From Amylostereum areolatum (lineage: Eukaryota > Basidiomycota > Agaricomycetes > Russulales > Stereaceae), in NCBI GenBank assembly GCA_012932865.1, contig SAXG01000002.1:1240001-1304000 (forward strand): a stretch of DNA of 64,000 nt, written 5' to 3'. Positions 1 to 10,838 of the stretch are shown here, piece after piece. The notes beneath the pieces are model-generated. The model saw only the letters and a list, made by a program, of their open reading frames with translations, had not been told where the DNA came from and made no database searches. Each line of letters begins with the position of its first letter. Position 1 is the first letter of the stretch. The translations under genes were made by a program, and so were the position numbers.

Positions 1-376
1 CAGCCTGTGGCCTGTAGGCCGTCAGTTCACCTTTTCCGGCTGTCAGGGTTTGCTCACCTGCCAGTGACAGTCGCCATGGATGTTCAGGGGGCCCGAGTCA
101 CCCACTCATTAAGGGTACACTAGCAGATCCATTTCTTCAACGTCGAAAGATGAGGATCCATGCAATGGTGTCAATCAGGCGAAAGGTGCCCTTTTAAATA
201 TCTACAGTAGAGCAAACACACCGTAAAGTATCGATACACAATACGCGCCAGCGACACAACCACACGAAAAAGCTACACTAAACAGTAGAGTGATGTATAA
301 TGTCCGCATCCTTCCTTATGTATAAACTTCGCCTAGTCCTTGCCCCCCCTTCCTCCTCCTCCTCCCCCTCACTGAC
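1..376. other. Intergenic, downstream of arrestin-like gene 1
   Basis: I see no gene here. It holds the 3' flank of the minus-strand arrestin-like gene, including a pyrimidine-rich run at about 338-370. Confidence 0.6.
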
Positions 377-2034
377 TCATCGCGCATGCGAGTCATCGTA
401 GTGAAATGAAGGCGCGCCCGCGACGAGCTCGTCTGAGCCAGGCGGGCTGACGCGCGGCGCGTACGCTTCTGACGTCCACGGGTCGGTGACCAGTCGGAGT
501 GGAATCACCTGGCGCAGGTCGCCGATGGGTCCTTTGAGTGTGTCCGGGGGCGTGATCGAAAACACGATGCAATCCTGGTAGACGGTGGGGTTAGCTGCCG
601 CGTTGAGGGAATACAGAAAGACGAGTACCTTGACCCACAAGCCACCCGCCTTGAACCCACCAACGGTGTACTCAGGCTTGATGGTTATCTCTCCTGAGAA
701 ACACAACCAACGGGGACCGTCGACCTAAAGGCTCCTTAGCAACTGTCCCGAGACAAAGACGGGGGGGAGGGGAGGGGAGAGGGGGGACGCACCGTCCGCT
801 TTAAAATGCCCTCCCCAATATTAAACACTCTCCACAGCTCCGTATTCGTGCCCGACGTCACATAGTCATTTTTGACGTCCACGCTCGTCTGCCGCAACAC
901 CTGTATGCGCGTCGACGATCGTCCGGGCGCTTGGCCCGAGGCCGGGAGGAACGGCAGCAAGCTCGCGAGCGTTACCGCGGACGACACGAACGCGATGTGG
1001 AATGGTATCCGCTCGCTCATGCAAAACACATGCGACTTTGGAATATAAAACTGTCCAGCGAACACCGTTCGTTAGCGACCCAAACACTCACACGCACCGC
1101 CAAAACCATAACGTACTTTACACTGAATGTCCTTCCCGCCCGGCGTGCGCGTGGCAATTGTGCTCTCGTACGCCTTCCACTCGGGCGCCTCCCGAAGGCC
1201 GGGCACCGAATTAAACTCGAGCATGGGCGGCGGGAGCGGAGTGGAAGGGCACGTTCTCGGATAATACACAAACGGCGTCGACACGACACTTTGCCCGAGT
1301 CCCGAGCGCCGACATCTTCGTCTTGCTCACAGGACGCGACGACGACGTAGTCCACGTTGGCCTGAAAGCCAGGCAAACCAGACAGGTGCGCCTCGTATGA
1401 CGCGGGTAATGGCTGTTTTGATGTTCGACGGGGGCCGACGGGAATAGGGGCGTAGGAGGGACAGCGTCAGCAGAGGGTAGAGCAGGCACAGCGGTAGATA
1501 CTAGAGGTACGCACGTATGTATCTTTCTCGTCCGTGAAATCCGTCGGGAGAACGACGGAAAAATTGAAGCTGGACGGGCAGGGCGAGCGGTCGACGCCTT
1601 TTCTCCAGAGGGTGATCGTCTCGTTGCAAAGCATCGTCGTTGTCGTCCCGCCCTCCGCGACCTCCTTCAGCTTGAGCGTTCCTTCGACCTGAGCGATTCC
1701 ACACGGTCAACACCCCTTCCTGGAACAAGAGCTGCAGATGACTCACTCTGACCGTTACCGACGAAATCCCGTCGACCTTCGCGAGCTCGACAACGCCCTC
1801 CACGGGTCCTCGGACGCCATACACAGGGATCGCCGCGCCATCGATCTGATCCAAAAGCCTCAGACTGACGATACCCTTCTTGTCCTGTTTGACGAACTCG
1901 GCCGTGGGCCGCTGTCGCTGATAAACGAGCGTATGCGCGAGCCGGCGCTCCTGCGCTTGAGGCTCGGCCGTGTACGTCGGCGTGCGGTTGAAGTCGGGAG
2001 GGGCGGTATAACGGGGTAAACTTGCGGTCGACAT
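377..2034 (-). CDS. Arrestin-like protein 1 (multi-exon)
   Basis: Arrestin-fold adaptors typically link membrane cargo to ubiquitin ligases; the cargo here cannot be inferred. The ATG is at 2034. The N-terminus has the Pro/Tyr-rich leader, the 'RRLAHTLVYQ' segment and then 'IPVYGVRGPVEGVVEL', the first beta-strands of the agaricomycete arrestin family. An intron at about 1682-1740 joins this to 'VEGTLKLKEVAEGG', followed by a 'ITLWRKG' strand. Later exons keep 'LPGFQANVDYVVVAS', 'TPFVYYPRTCPS' and 'ERIPFHIAFVSSAVTLASLL', the start of the second arrestin sheet. The last exon ends 'FHYDDSHAR'. The family is recognised from the order of these strands and from agreement with the neighbouring paralogue. 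Several internal splice sites are approximate. Confidence 0.8.
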
Positions 2035-2609
2035 TTGCCTACTTTCCTAGGACGAATGCCTGCGAGGTGGGAGGAGGAGAGGGGCGCGAGGGAAGAAAGC
2101 GGAGACATATATGAGCGGGTGAGACTGAAGAGGCTGACAGAGCCGATACGGCCGAGGTTGCACATGGTGCACTTGCGGTGGTCAGATCGCCGACGCGCTC
2201 TCTACTAGTGGTACTACGCTTCACAGCGCCGCGGCAGCTGCAGCTAACATCCGGAAGGTCGTGAGGAGTCAGGCCCGCGGCGATGCCATATACCGCCCTC
2301 AGGCCCATTGCGATCGACAGGGACGTAGCAGCGATGTCGAAAAAAATAAAGCAGAAAGTTTTGAAGTTGGCAGGAGGTCGAGGACCGGGACTCCGAGATG
2401 GCGGAACGGAGGCTGTCCTGAGTGCGCGTGCGTCGTCGCTCCGGAAGGATATCAGATATAGAGCGGAGCGTGCCCCCACGTTGCTCATCTCCGCAGCGTG
2501 TCCCGTGAACAACTCCCGCAGAAAATACATTCCTCCAAAAATAACATACATGAGTCCATCCTAAGTCCGCGCGAGATAGAAGGGAATAGGGAGAATGTGC
2601 ATTACAAGG
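2035..2609. promoter_or_regulatory. Spacer between arrestin-like genes
   Basis: This is the promoter of the downstream arrestin-like gene, which starts at 2034 on the minus strand. A long minus-strand open frame crosses the spacer, but it is Arg/Ser/Pro-biased and has no recognisable domain, so I do not treat it as a gene. Confidence 0.5.
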
Positions 2610-4240
2610 TCAGGAAATCCTTGTCACTCCATGCGCCCGCGCCGAATGCGTCGTCAAAAGCAGTGGTATCCTCTGTCTGAACGGTAGCTCGTGCGTGTCC
2701 ACCCCAGGCGAATCAATCGAAAACACCAACTCATCCTGTAGAGCGAGAGATTTATTTCACGGCGCGCGAGTCGAAAGGGGTTCACGCACCTGTACTTCCA
2801 ACCGCTGTGCCGCAAACCCACCGCACTCAAGTCCAGGCGGAAGCTCGACAAGACCCCACCAACTCACCCAGCCCGTACCTCGTTCCCCCCTGTGAAGCGT
2901 TCCCTCCGCCAATACCTCCGTCGACTCGATCTTACCGACCACCACGACCTTCGTATCCCGCGCATCGACCCTGATCCGTCGCTCGAGCCACACCCGCACG
3001 GGCGCATAGGCACTGGGATCCCGCAGGAATATGGGAAACAGGGGGGGTCGTGTAGTTTTGAGTGAGGTGACCGAGTCCGCTTGAGGGCACTGGTACTGTC
3101 CGCGGAGGGAAGGCGCAGACGAGCTTGGAAGAGGCAGGAAGGACGGCAATGTCCGATGCCCCCTCCAAGAAAACAGACAAATACGCGTCTATGGCTCGAA
3201 GGTTGATGCGAAAGGGTATTCGATCCCCGATGGGTACTACCGTAGAATGTGGGAGAAAAACCTGGGACCTACGTCAGTAATTCCAGAACGACGTGCAATG
3301 CCTAAGCAGGACTTACCTCGGTTTCAATGTGGGGAACGTACTGCTGACGGGACCTAACGAGATCCGTGAACACCGTCCGAGGAAAGTCAGGCGACGTCCT
3401 GGCCTTCAAGAATGGGAAAGGACCAAGGGCGTGGGGCCGAGTTTGAGGCTGGTACACGAACGGGACGCGCAACCTGGCGTGGACATATGCAGACCGTCAG
3501 CGAAAAAATTCCCATGCTCATGACTGACCTATCCACGTACCGCGTCCGTCGTTTCCACAGGCCAACAGGCCCCGCCAATCGGCGCACCACGCTGACAACA
3601 AATTCGTACTGCACGGTGATCCTGAAGCCTGGGACGGCCGTGAGCCTACTGTCGTAGCTCGGTGGTAGCATCTGTCTTGGCGCCACACTCGCATACTTTG
3701 GTACCCTTGCCTCAAACTCGAATTCGGTAGGAACGAGATCCCGCTGGGTGTTGCGATCCCATACATATAACGTGTCGCTGATGAAGGTCGATGCTCCTTC
3801 ACCACCGCCCTGAAGTTCGCGTACACGTACGGAACCCTCAAGCTGTTGGCTAATTTCAGAGACGTGATGGAGAGTGAACGTAAGAAGCGCGCACCTTGAC
3901 AGTCCACGGACGTGATGTTTGATGTTTTGGAAAGGGTGACGAGGCCCTTCGCCAGACTCCCGCCCGCGTATACAAGTTGTTGATCTCCGCCGGCGTGGCC
4001 TGACAAGCTGAGGGTGATAAAGCTTTCCTGCTTGACATAGTGTGGATTCGACGTATGTTGGGCCAACAGTCGTTTGAGCGGGTAAAAGGGCTGGCCAGTC
4101 GTGGTCGATAGCACAATCGGCGGCTTGACCTTGGGTCGTTCTTCGAAGGAGACTCGTATTCGCTGGGAAGATATGCGAGAAGGATGTTGGGCGACCGAAA
4201 GCGACGATCCTGCCCGTGCGTAGGGATGCTGGGATAACAT
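2610..4240 (-). CDS. Arrestin-like protein 2 (multi-exon)
   Basis: Tandem paralogue of the gene at 377-2034 on the same strand. From the ATG at 4240 the N-terminus reads 'MLSQHPYARAGSSL', then 'LAKGLVTLSKTSNITSV'. After an intron comes 'LEGSVRVRELQGGGEG', the clearest arrestin signature, followed by 'DTLYVWDRNTQRDLVP' and 'LPPSYDSRLTAVPGFRI'. Later exons carry 'VPIGDRIPFRINLRAIDAY' and a last exon beginning 'DELVFSIDSPGV' that ends at the TGA at 2610. That last exon aligns with the end of gene 1 ('DCIVFSITPPD'). The first intron (about 3855-3895) does not keep frame with its obvious donor, so that junction, or one base near it, is uncertain. Confidence 0.8.
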
Positions 4241-4962
4241 GGGTTCAAAAGCCGGAGTTCCTGGGGTTCAAGGACATCTGCAGGGAGGGTTGCGGTGGGG
4301 AATAGGGGAAACGCGAGAGCAGAGCGAAGGACCACCAGGACGAGAGACAAAAGGGAAAACGGGTGTCGTAAGGAATCACGAGGCGTCCCGTCTTCTGTCC
4401 ATGGTGGAGCGTGGCCGTCCCAGATCAAGGTTTTGTGGTCTACACACAGGCAAACAAAATGGGCTCATTGAGTCCAGGAGAGCGCGGGTATGATGGGATC
4501 CGTGGGGCGCAGTGGGAGACATCAGGTCCTTCGAGCCTCGGGTCTGATACCGTCAAAACTTGAAGCAGGGCCTCCAGACTAAGATAGGGGTTTGAAGGTC
4601 AAATAAGCGAGAATTGAGATGCCCGCGGGGGTTCGTCTACGGGAATGCAGAAGACAAAGTCAACAACTTGACCCTTGGGGAGGGATTCGATGATGAGGGA
4701 TGAGTGAAGGAAGTACTGCAGCCCGAGTGAAGCAAGGCTTCATTCTACGATCAAATGTTACGTAATTCATTTCATTCCCTTCAATTCGAACGGGGGTTTG
4801 CTTGCGCTCATCACGTCTTCCGCTGCTTCACCGCTTCACTCTCACTCAATGCCATACGATTTCATCTCTTCCGAGCCCTCGAGCGCCGAATCTCCAGTGG
4901 GATGAGAATCCCGGCAACATTCAAGACGTCCGAGTGGCAGAAACTCTCCGACGACTTCACCA
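4241..4962. promoter_or_regulatory. Divergent promoter region, arrestin-like 2 / YAE1
   Basis: The region lies between a minus-strand start (4240) and a plus-strand start (4963). I find no supported coding exon in it. A short plus-strand frame at 4755-5006 overlaps the YAE1 start and is treated as a shadow. Confidence 0.5.
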
Positions 4963-5515
4963 ATGTCTGTCGCGGCTCCATCATCTCCCCCGTCGGCTCT
5001 CCCTGACCTCGCACAGGCTGGTTATCGCGAGGGAATCACGGCCGGGAAAGGAGGGGGCGCTGCAGGAAGGCTTCGATGCCGGCTTCGCGCTCGTTGGCAT
5101 TCCGCTCGGCCTCGAGCTCGGCATCCTGCGCGGACACGCCAACGCTCTGTATTCCTTCCTCGCTTCCGTGTCCGGGGATGCCATCGACATAGTCACAAGT
5201 GTCAGAAGCGCGCGCGATCGTCGACACGCTCGCTGAAGTGCGCTTCGCGGACGTCGCACCTCGCGATTTGGAGGCGGAGGCGCATGCGCGGGAACATCTT
5301 GAGACTGACGGGCGAGGACATCGACGATAACGAGGAGATCGCGGAGCGGCGCCGCGTGGAACAGTTGGAGGACATGATGAATCAACTCTCGGCTGGCGCG
5401 GGAGGACCGAGCGGAGTGAAGAGGACCCACGATCGAGGACGTGAGGACGTTGAAGACGCGTTTGGACGCGCTCTGTACGGCTGTGGGCATTGTGATCGAT
5501 CCACAGCGGAGTTGA
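4963..5515 (+). CDS. YAE1: Yae1 family protein, frame broken in four places
   Basis: Yae1 acts with Lto1 as the adaptor that brings the Fe-S targeting complex to Rli1/ABCE1. The N-terminus holds the Yae1_N (deca-GX3) pattern: 'GYREGITAGK', then 'EGALQEGFDAGF', then 'GIPLGLELGILRG'. Downstream pieces also look native: 'ARAIVDTLAEVRFADVAPRD', 'EIAERRRVEQLEDMMNQLS' and 'TLKTRLDALCTAVGIVIDPQ', ending at the TGA 5513-5515. These pieces lie in different frames. Frame changes are needed near 5048, about 5204, about 5300 and about 5420, each repaired by dropping one base, and there is no room for introns. The start 'MSVAAPSSPPSALPD' is in frame with the first G-repeat. I read this as a functional gene with consensus insertions rather than a pseudogene, but the sequence alone cannot decide. 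Confidence 0.75.
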
Positions 5516-5598
5516 AGACGATCAGGCTTGCGATGCTGGTCCCTGCGATGTTTATTTCCCTCCTGGACTTCCTTCTTTGTCGGGGCACCGTCTCTCAC

Positions 5599-6501
5599 AT
5601 GGAGCTCGCCCTTGGGGTACGTGCCACGCATACAGTCGGCGCACCCGCAGGTGAACCAGCTTTCCTTTAGTAGCGGGCATCCTCTCATCACCTACTACCT
5701 TCAGGCATCTGTCCTGTGGATTCAACAGTTCGATCAAGCGGATGTAAAACAAGTTACCGGACTGCACAACGGTACGTGGCCAGACTAAGTATCTGTGGCG
5801 CTTCGGTTATTTATGTACTTTCAGATGTTCGACGGTTCTGGGACGGCGGCGCGGTTGGCTTCGGACCTTGGTCGGTGGTACGATAGACTCCGCAGGTTCG
5901 ACCTAGCGTTCGCCTCTCTCGCCTCCGCGTCCTCCGCCTTGTTCGTCCAGTTTGAAACATACAGCCAACAAGATCCCCAGGGAGAAGCAATAGTATTTTT
6001 GAAGCACCTCGAAATAAATGCAGCATGTCACTACACTGTCAATCAGGAAACGAATCGTTCGTTGCCTGCCAGTGCCACGCCCCAAGAAATGTTCAAGGTA
6101 TTGCAGTTCAGGGTACTACACCAAGTCGTCGACGAGATGACCCGGGATCGCCTGGGAAAGGTTTTGTTGAGAGGACGGCTAATCGATGGTCAAATGAAGA
6201 GGCTTACGCCGACCGCGTCCAGCATGCCCAGTCTTCCGGGTGCGCCGTTCATGTCACAAGGCACTCCCGCACTACAAGCCCCAACAGGCCTCTCATTACC
6301 GTTAGGAAGCCCTACGAGTCCAAGTAAAACGCGTTCGTCGCCGAAGAGGAGAAAAACACTGACCTCAAGGCAATCTTTCCATTGTCTCCTCCGGTGGCGT
6401 CGAGTAGCCCCTACAGAATGTATCATCGCATCTTCGCACAGGTGGAGGTCCACGTAGGACGTACCCCCTCAACAACGGGCTTCAGTCGGAATTTAGAATG
6501 A
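5599..6501 (+). CDS. Hypothetical protein, function unknown
   Basis: I do not recognise the family. A plausible model starts at ATG 5599 with a tiny first exon and a GT-AG intron ending at about 5651. It continues 'VNQLSFSSGHPLITYYLQAS' and 'VLWIQQFDQADVKQVTGLHN', then a second intron ending at about 5824 ('tttcag'). The long last exon contains 'RWYDRLRRFDLAFASLAS', 'MFKVLQFRVLHQVVDEMTRD' and a Ser/Pro/Thr-rich tail with the basic stretch 'SPSKTRSSPKRRK'. A one-base frame change near 6360 lets the tail run on through 'MYHRIFAQVEVHVGRTP' to the TGA at 6499. The composition suggests a helical core plus a disordered, possibly nuclear, tail. The junction at 5770-5825 does not keep phase cleanly. 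Confidence 0.4.
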
Positions 6502-9012
6502 AAGTCGGTTGAGTTGTTCGTATCGTTATATGGGGCGATGCTGTCGATGGACACGGTGTGAAGCTTCCGAGTATCGAGAGTGAAGGGTGCGGCGGAGACC
6601 AAAGCCCCGGCAAGAAAATTGGATGCGAGCAAGATGAGTGTGACGGGAAGCATGGCGACAATGCCGGAATTCTTGAAAAGTGAAGGTGGGTAGAGGATGT
6701 AGGATATCAACAGGCTGGCGAAAGGGACATGTGTGAGCATCTGGGGTACCGAGGACAGCGGTGACGCGCTCACTATCCAGTACCGTTGAATGGGTGGTGG
6801 TTGAAGTTAGAGGATCTGGCCTGGGGGATGACTTCACCTGTATTTTCCTCAGGTTCTTATACTCCACCGTCGACACATCGGGGGCACTGTAAAAAGGGAA
6901 CATGGATGGCATCGACCAGAGGTCTGATACTACTTGTTCCACGGGTCTGATAAGTGCACAGAAATAACGTTCATGCTGTGGGGACAAACAGATGTTTCCA
7001 GCGCGCATGGTAGCCAACAACTTCGATGAGCCCGTCTACCAGCGCCGAGGGATCGAGACGTACCAGATGAATAAATAGTATGCCATAATCTGACAATAAC
7101 ATCCCTTCTGCCACTGCGTGTTCGCTGCCAGCTCGTCGATCAGTAGGATCCAATCCGTTGTAGCCGTCAGCAAGGAACGTATCGAAACTTGAAAATGCGG
7201 CCTTTCCTATTACACGGAACGAACTAGCACTAGGTCAAACTTCAGAGGATATCAAGGTGATGGGCGAACCAAGATGTCGTCCCAGCTCACAGGCCGCCTC
7301 AACCCACCACCCACATTCGTCCAGCTGAAATTGGACATACTCGACGAAAATGGTCTCCCCAGGGAGTATTGAATAGGTTTTCAGAGACAAATGTTGTAAC
7401 ATGTGACGAAGTGAAGCGTAATAACCCGCCTAATTCTGGGTACAACAGCCTCCGTGGTAGGATATGAATCTGAAACGCGGTATAAGAGGGACCTATACGT
7501 TGGGTATAACAGATGGTTCTAGTAAAATCAACAGCCCTGAGCGACGATACTACACACGTACCGACCAGAGGAACAGACACCATAGAAACATCGTTAAGTA
7601 CCTGAGGTACCCACCTTTTCCCTCCGCCGCGAACGTGTGTTTGTTGGTTCCGTGGGTTATTGTCAAACAAGCACCAGATAGGATTCGTAGTGAGCATCAT
7701 CGATAGGTCAGGTTGCGGAAATGAAATGACGGGAGCAGATCCATTTCGCGGTACTACTTACATGACAGTACTGGTGCACCTTCCCATGATTCTATCACGG
7801 GCCAGAAATGAAGCATAATACGTCGCCAGGACGCCTACAAGATGCATATACGCGTCAACTCAGATATCCATTGCCGACATCGAGTCCTGGATCCGATACG
7901 AGGCCTTGGGGTCTGGCGCCGCATCTCTACAATGATGTCAGTTCGCCATTGTCCCCATTGAAAGTCGGCTTACAGTGTATGAACTCTCCGTGGGAAGCCA
8001 TGCATTAGGATCATATCTGTAGAGCGTATCGAACAGTGAGCGGCAGATATGAGGTTCAATGGGCGGTTCTTGCCTTCTTCTTGACTCGTAACTCGAGATA
8101 GGAAGTGCGATAACTTGTATGAAAAGAGGAAGCAAGAGGAGACACAATAAACGGAGCATTGTGCGTCGGAAATATTGGGTGTGGCGATGGACGAAGAACT
8201 GGGTATCAATGATTACATAGTCAGTTCATGAAAGTGGTCGATAATGAACACTTACTGGGACGCGCAAAGGAAAGGGGAAGACGACCAGCGCACTGGCCCA
8301 TCTTCTCGACTGTGGCGCTCTTTAAGTCGATGCCCCTGCGCCTATCAAGCAGCCCAACCACAATGTGGATCAACAGCATGCCGCAGGTTTCGGATAGCAT
8401 TTCCGATGTGAGGGCTCGGAAGCCATGGGAAAACACCGGTCATCGGTAACAGAGACTGTTAGTATCGGAAAATCGGATTCCTCTCTTCGCAAGGTGTACC
8501 AAGAGTATCAATCCTTGTATTCCTGAAACAGCTGACAGACGTGCGGAAAACACCGCAGGGAAAGACCATCCTGATGGCATCCGTGATGGACCGCGTGTGG
8601 TGAGGGAACCGATGGTAAAAGGACTGTACCGGGTCGGCTGGAAGGTGAAGCTGGTCTCGGAAACGATGCAAGCCACATTGACGGAAAAGTAAAGCAGAAC
8701 AGCCAACCTGTAACTGGGAGAAGGGGAGGCGCGATACTTGACTTATCGCACGACGCGTGGCGGTCGAAGACATGAGTACATTGGTGTTTATTGGCAGAAT
8801 CTGGGCAAAGGACGTCAGGAAGCGTCAAACAGCCCCGGTCGGCTTCAAGCCGGGCTTGTGGGCAGTTGTGGCCGTATGTGGGACTGTCGACGAGTGCACT
8901 GTCGCTGCACTGGTGATCCGCTGGCGACTGTGCGCTGTGTGCGGTCGGATTAGCGTGGTGCGGTTCAACCGACTCCCGAGTATCGACTCCGAGTCGAAGA
9001 GAAAAAATAAAT
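6502..9012 (-). other. Unresolved minus-strand coding-like region, membrane-rich
   Basis: Several minus-strand pieces look coding, but I cannot join them into one gene. They include a possible start with a signal-anchor at 8159 ('MLRLLCLLLLPLFIQVIALP'), 'LAVLLYFSVNVACIVSETSF' (about 8690), 'PNPIWCLF'-type pieces near 7680, 'PGETIFVEYVQFQLDECGWW' (about 7340), 'WILLIDELAANTQWQKGCY' (about 7130), 'VVSDLWSMPSMFPFYSAPDV' (about 6900) and a hydrophobic C-terminal piece near 6600-6700. Some are bounded by good GTA(A/C)G donors. They may be one membrane protein gene of unknown family or two adjacent ones, possibly with frame errors like those elsewhere in the window. Confidence 0.35.
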
Positions 9013-9068
9013 ATTGAGACCCGTAGGTCTACCACTCTGGAGAAGCGTGTCATCCTTGTGCAGGGGCC

Positions 9069-9099
<31 letters not shown>

Positions 9100-9123
9100 T
9101 TCGTATGCTACCCCGAAGGGAGC
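9013..9123 (-). ncRNA. U6: U6 spliceosomal snRNA
   Basis: On the minus strand, bases from 9123 downward form a 5' stem capped by a UUCG tetraloop. They are followed by the near-invariant U6 core: the ACAGAGA box that pairs with the 5' splice site, the 'AGC' catalytic triad, and 'CCCCTGCACAAGGATGACAC' of the U4/U6 stem II and internal stem-loop region. The core is contiguous, so there is no mRNA-type intron of the kind known in some basidiomycete U6 genes. A T-rich tract at about 9002-9012 fits RNA polymerase III termination, so the 3' end is approximate. The gene is divergent from the RING ligase gene, with about 270 bp between them. Confidence 0.93.
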
Positions 9124-9391
9124 AAACAACTGAGGGGAGGTTGGAGGTGGTGAGAGCGAGAAACGGGATATGTTTGAGCGGCGGGTGTGCCAGCGGCCCA
9201 GCACCAGGCGAGATCCGGCCGTTGCCGATTCCAGAATGGTCTCGAGGCGAAAAGGACCGCTCCAGCGTTTGCTCCTCGTCTGTCCTCGAGGCCATCGCCC
9301 TCGACCCAGCGGACAACGACCTTCGTTTTTGCGTTCAAAGACGACCCTCCGAATCTCATTCTCCACCCACGACGACGACCAACGATCTCCC

Positions 9392-10838
9392 ATGCGCCGA
9401 CTCCGCCCCCTCCAGGCGCTTACCATCCTCATTTTGATTTCTGGAACCAGCGCTCACCCTTTGAGCTGGATCAGGAAGGTCTCAGCCTCCGTTCAAGGTG
9501 GCCTTCAAGACCACGCTTGGCTTTGGGGGTGGGCGTGGGGTCCCGATAGCACCGTCGCCATCGTCGACCGCTCCCCGCCCGTCACCTTCTACTCTCGTCC
9601 CGCAGGCTTTGGCGGGGATCTCACCGACCCACTCCTCGGATACGTCATCCCTCTCAACTCTTTCACCGCACCTTGTCCCAATTCTCAAGTCCTCGACTCG
9701 GGAATAAACAACTCGACCAACACTGCCTGTCCCACACTTTGCGTTGTAGGCAATAATAGGCCCGAGGGCAACGAGCCATGGATCGCGCTCGTACAGCGGG
9801 GCAAGTGTCAATTCGTGGACAAGACGAGAGAGGCGCAGAGATTGGGAGCCAAGGCGGTCGTGGTGGGAGGAGACGATCCAGACGTGAGCGGAAACCCGGA
9901 CGTGCTGGTGAACATGTATAGTCCAGGTACGCTTTGGCTTGGTTTTGCTCTCTGCGATGTGAAGGCTGACGGTGGTGAGGAGGCGACTCCTCCGACGTCA
10001 CCATCGCGGCCACCTTCATCAAATATTCGGATTATTTGCAACTTTACTCGCTCATCGCTACCTCGAACACCTCCCATTCTGGCCTCAAAACCCTTTCACT
10101 GCTCATCAGTTCCGAGTACTCCGCCTGGCAGTGGTATTCGTGCGTCTTTTCATTGCATGTATGCGATCGCCGCTTACCCCGTTCAGGCCTATCCTCACGT
10201 TTATAACTATCCTATTCATCCCATCTTCTTTAACCTTCTTGACCCTTCTTATCCACCGTATCCGAGCCGTCCGCGCTGCGCAACGCGACCGCGCGCCAGA
10301 AGACACCGTGCATAACCTTCCCTGGAGAGTGTGGACTGGCACCGCCTGGGAAAAACACGATGGACCGGTCCCGACCTCCGATTCAGACGTCGAACGCGGC
10401 GAGGGCACCCATGTCAACGTCGCGCACGTCAACAATGACGAGGACGAGGACCCGACGTGGTTCTCTTCCCAGGTGGAATGCACCATCTGTCTGGAGAGCT
10501 TCGCGAAGGGCGATCGTGTCCGCGTGCTCCCCTGCAAGCACATATTCCACCTGGACGAGGTCGACGAGTGGCTGATTCAGCGCAAGAAATTAGTGCGTCC
10601 ATTTTGCTTTGTTGCTGCAGGGATCACTCGGAGGCTGACGAGGTCCGTTGATGACTTGTCTCAGTGTCCCGTGTGCAAGGCGGACGTAACGCAGCCTCCG
10701 CCGCCTCGCCCTCATATTGCCTCTCTGGACGCAACCACAGCTGCAGACCCGCTGCCGCCGCCCCTCACGGAGCCGACAACAGATCCTGCGACGCCCTCTG
10801 AACGCACGCCGCTCCTTCGTGCAACCTCGGACCACTAG
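9392..10838 (+). CDS. PA-TM-RING membrane E3 ubiquitin ligase
   Basis: The protein starts at ATG 9392 with a signal peptide ('[15 protein letters not shown]'). A lumenal protease-associated (PA) domain follows, with '[20 protein letters not shown]' and '[15 protein letters not shown]', continuing after an intron as '[17 protein letters not shown]'. After another intron (about 10139-10186) comes one transmembrane helix ('[20 protein letters not shown]'). The cytosolic side carries a RING-H2 finger: 'CTICLESF', then '[16 protein letters not shown]', then 'CPVCKADV' after an intron at about 10591-10664. All eight zinc ligands (C3H2C3) are present. The Pro-rich tail ends '[10 protein letters not shown]'. 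This is the architecture of GRAIL/RNF13-type endosomal or Golgi ligases; the substrate is not predictable. Confidence 0.88.

Noticed and set aside
2039..2551. 170-aa minus-strand frame between the arrestin-like genes
   Set aside because: Its first in-frame region covers the promoter of arrestin-like 1, and its biased composition shows no family resemblance.
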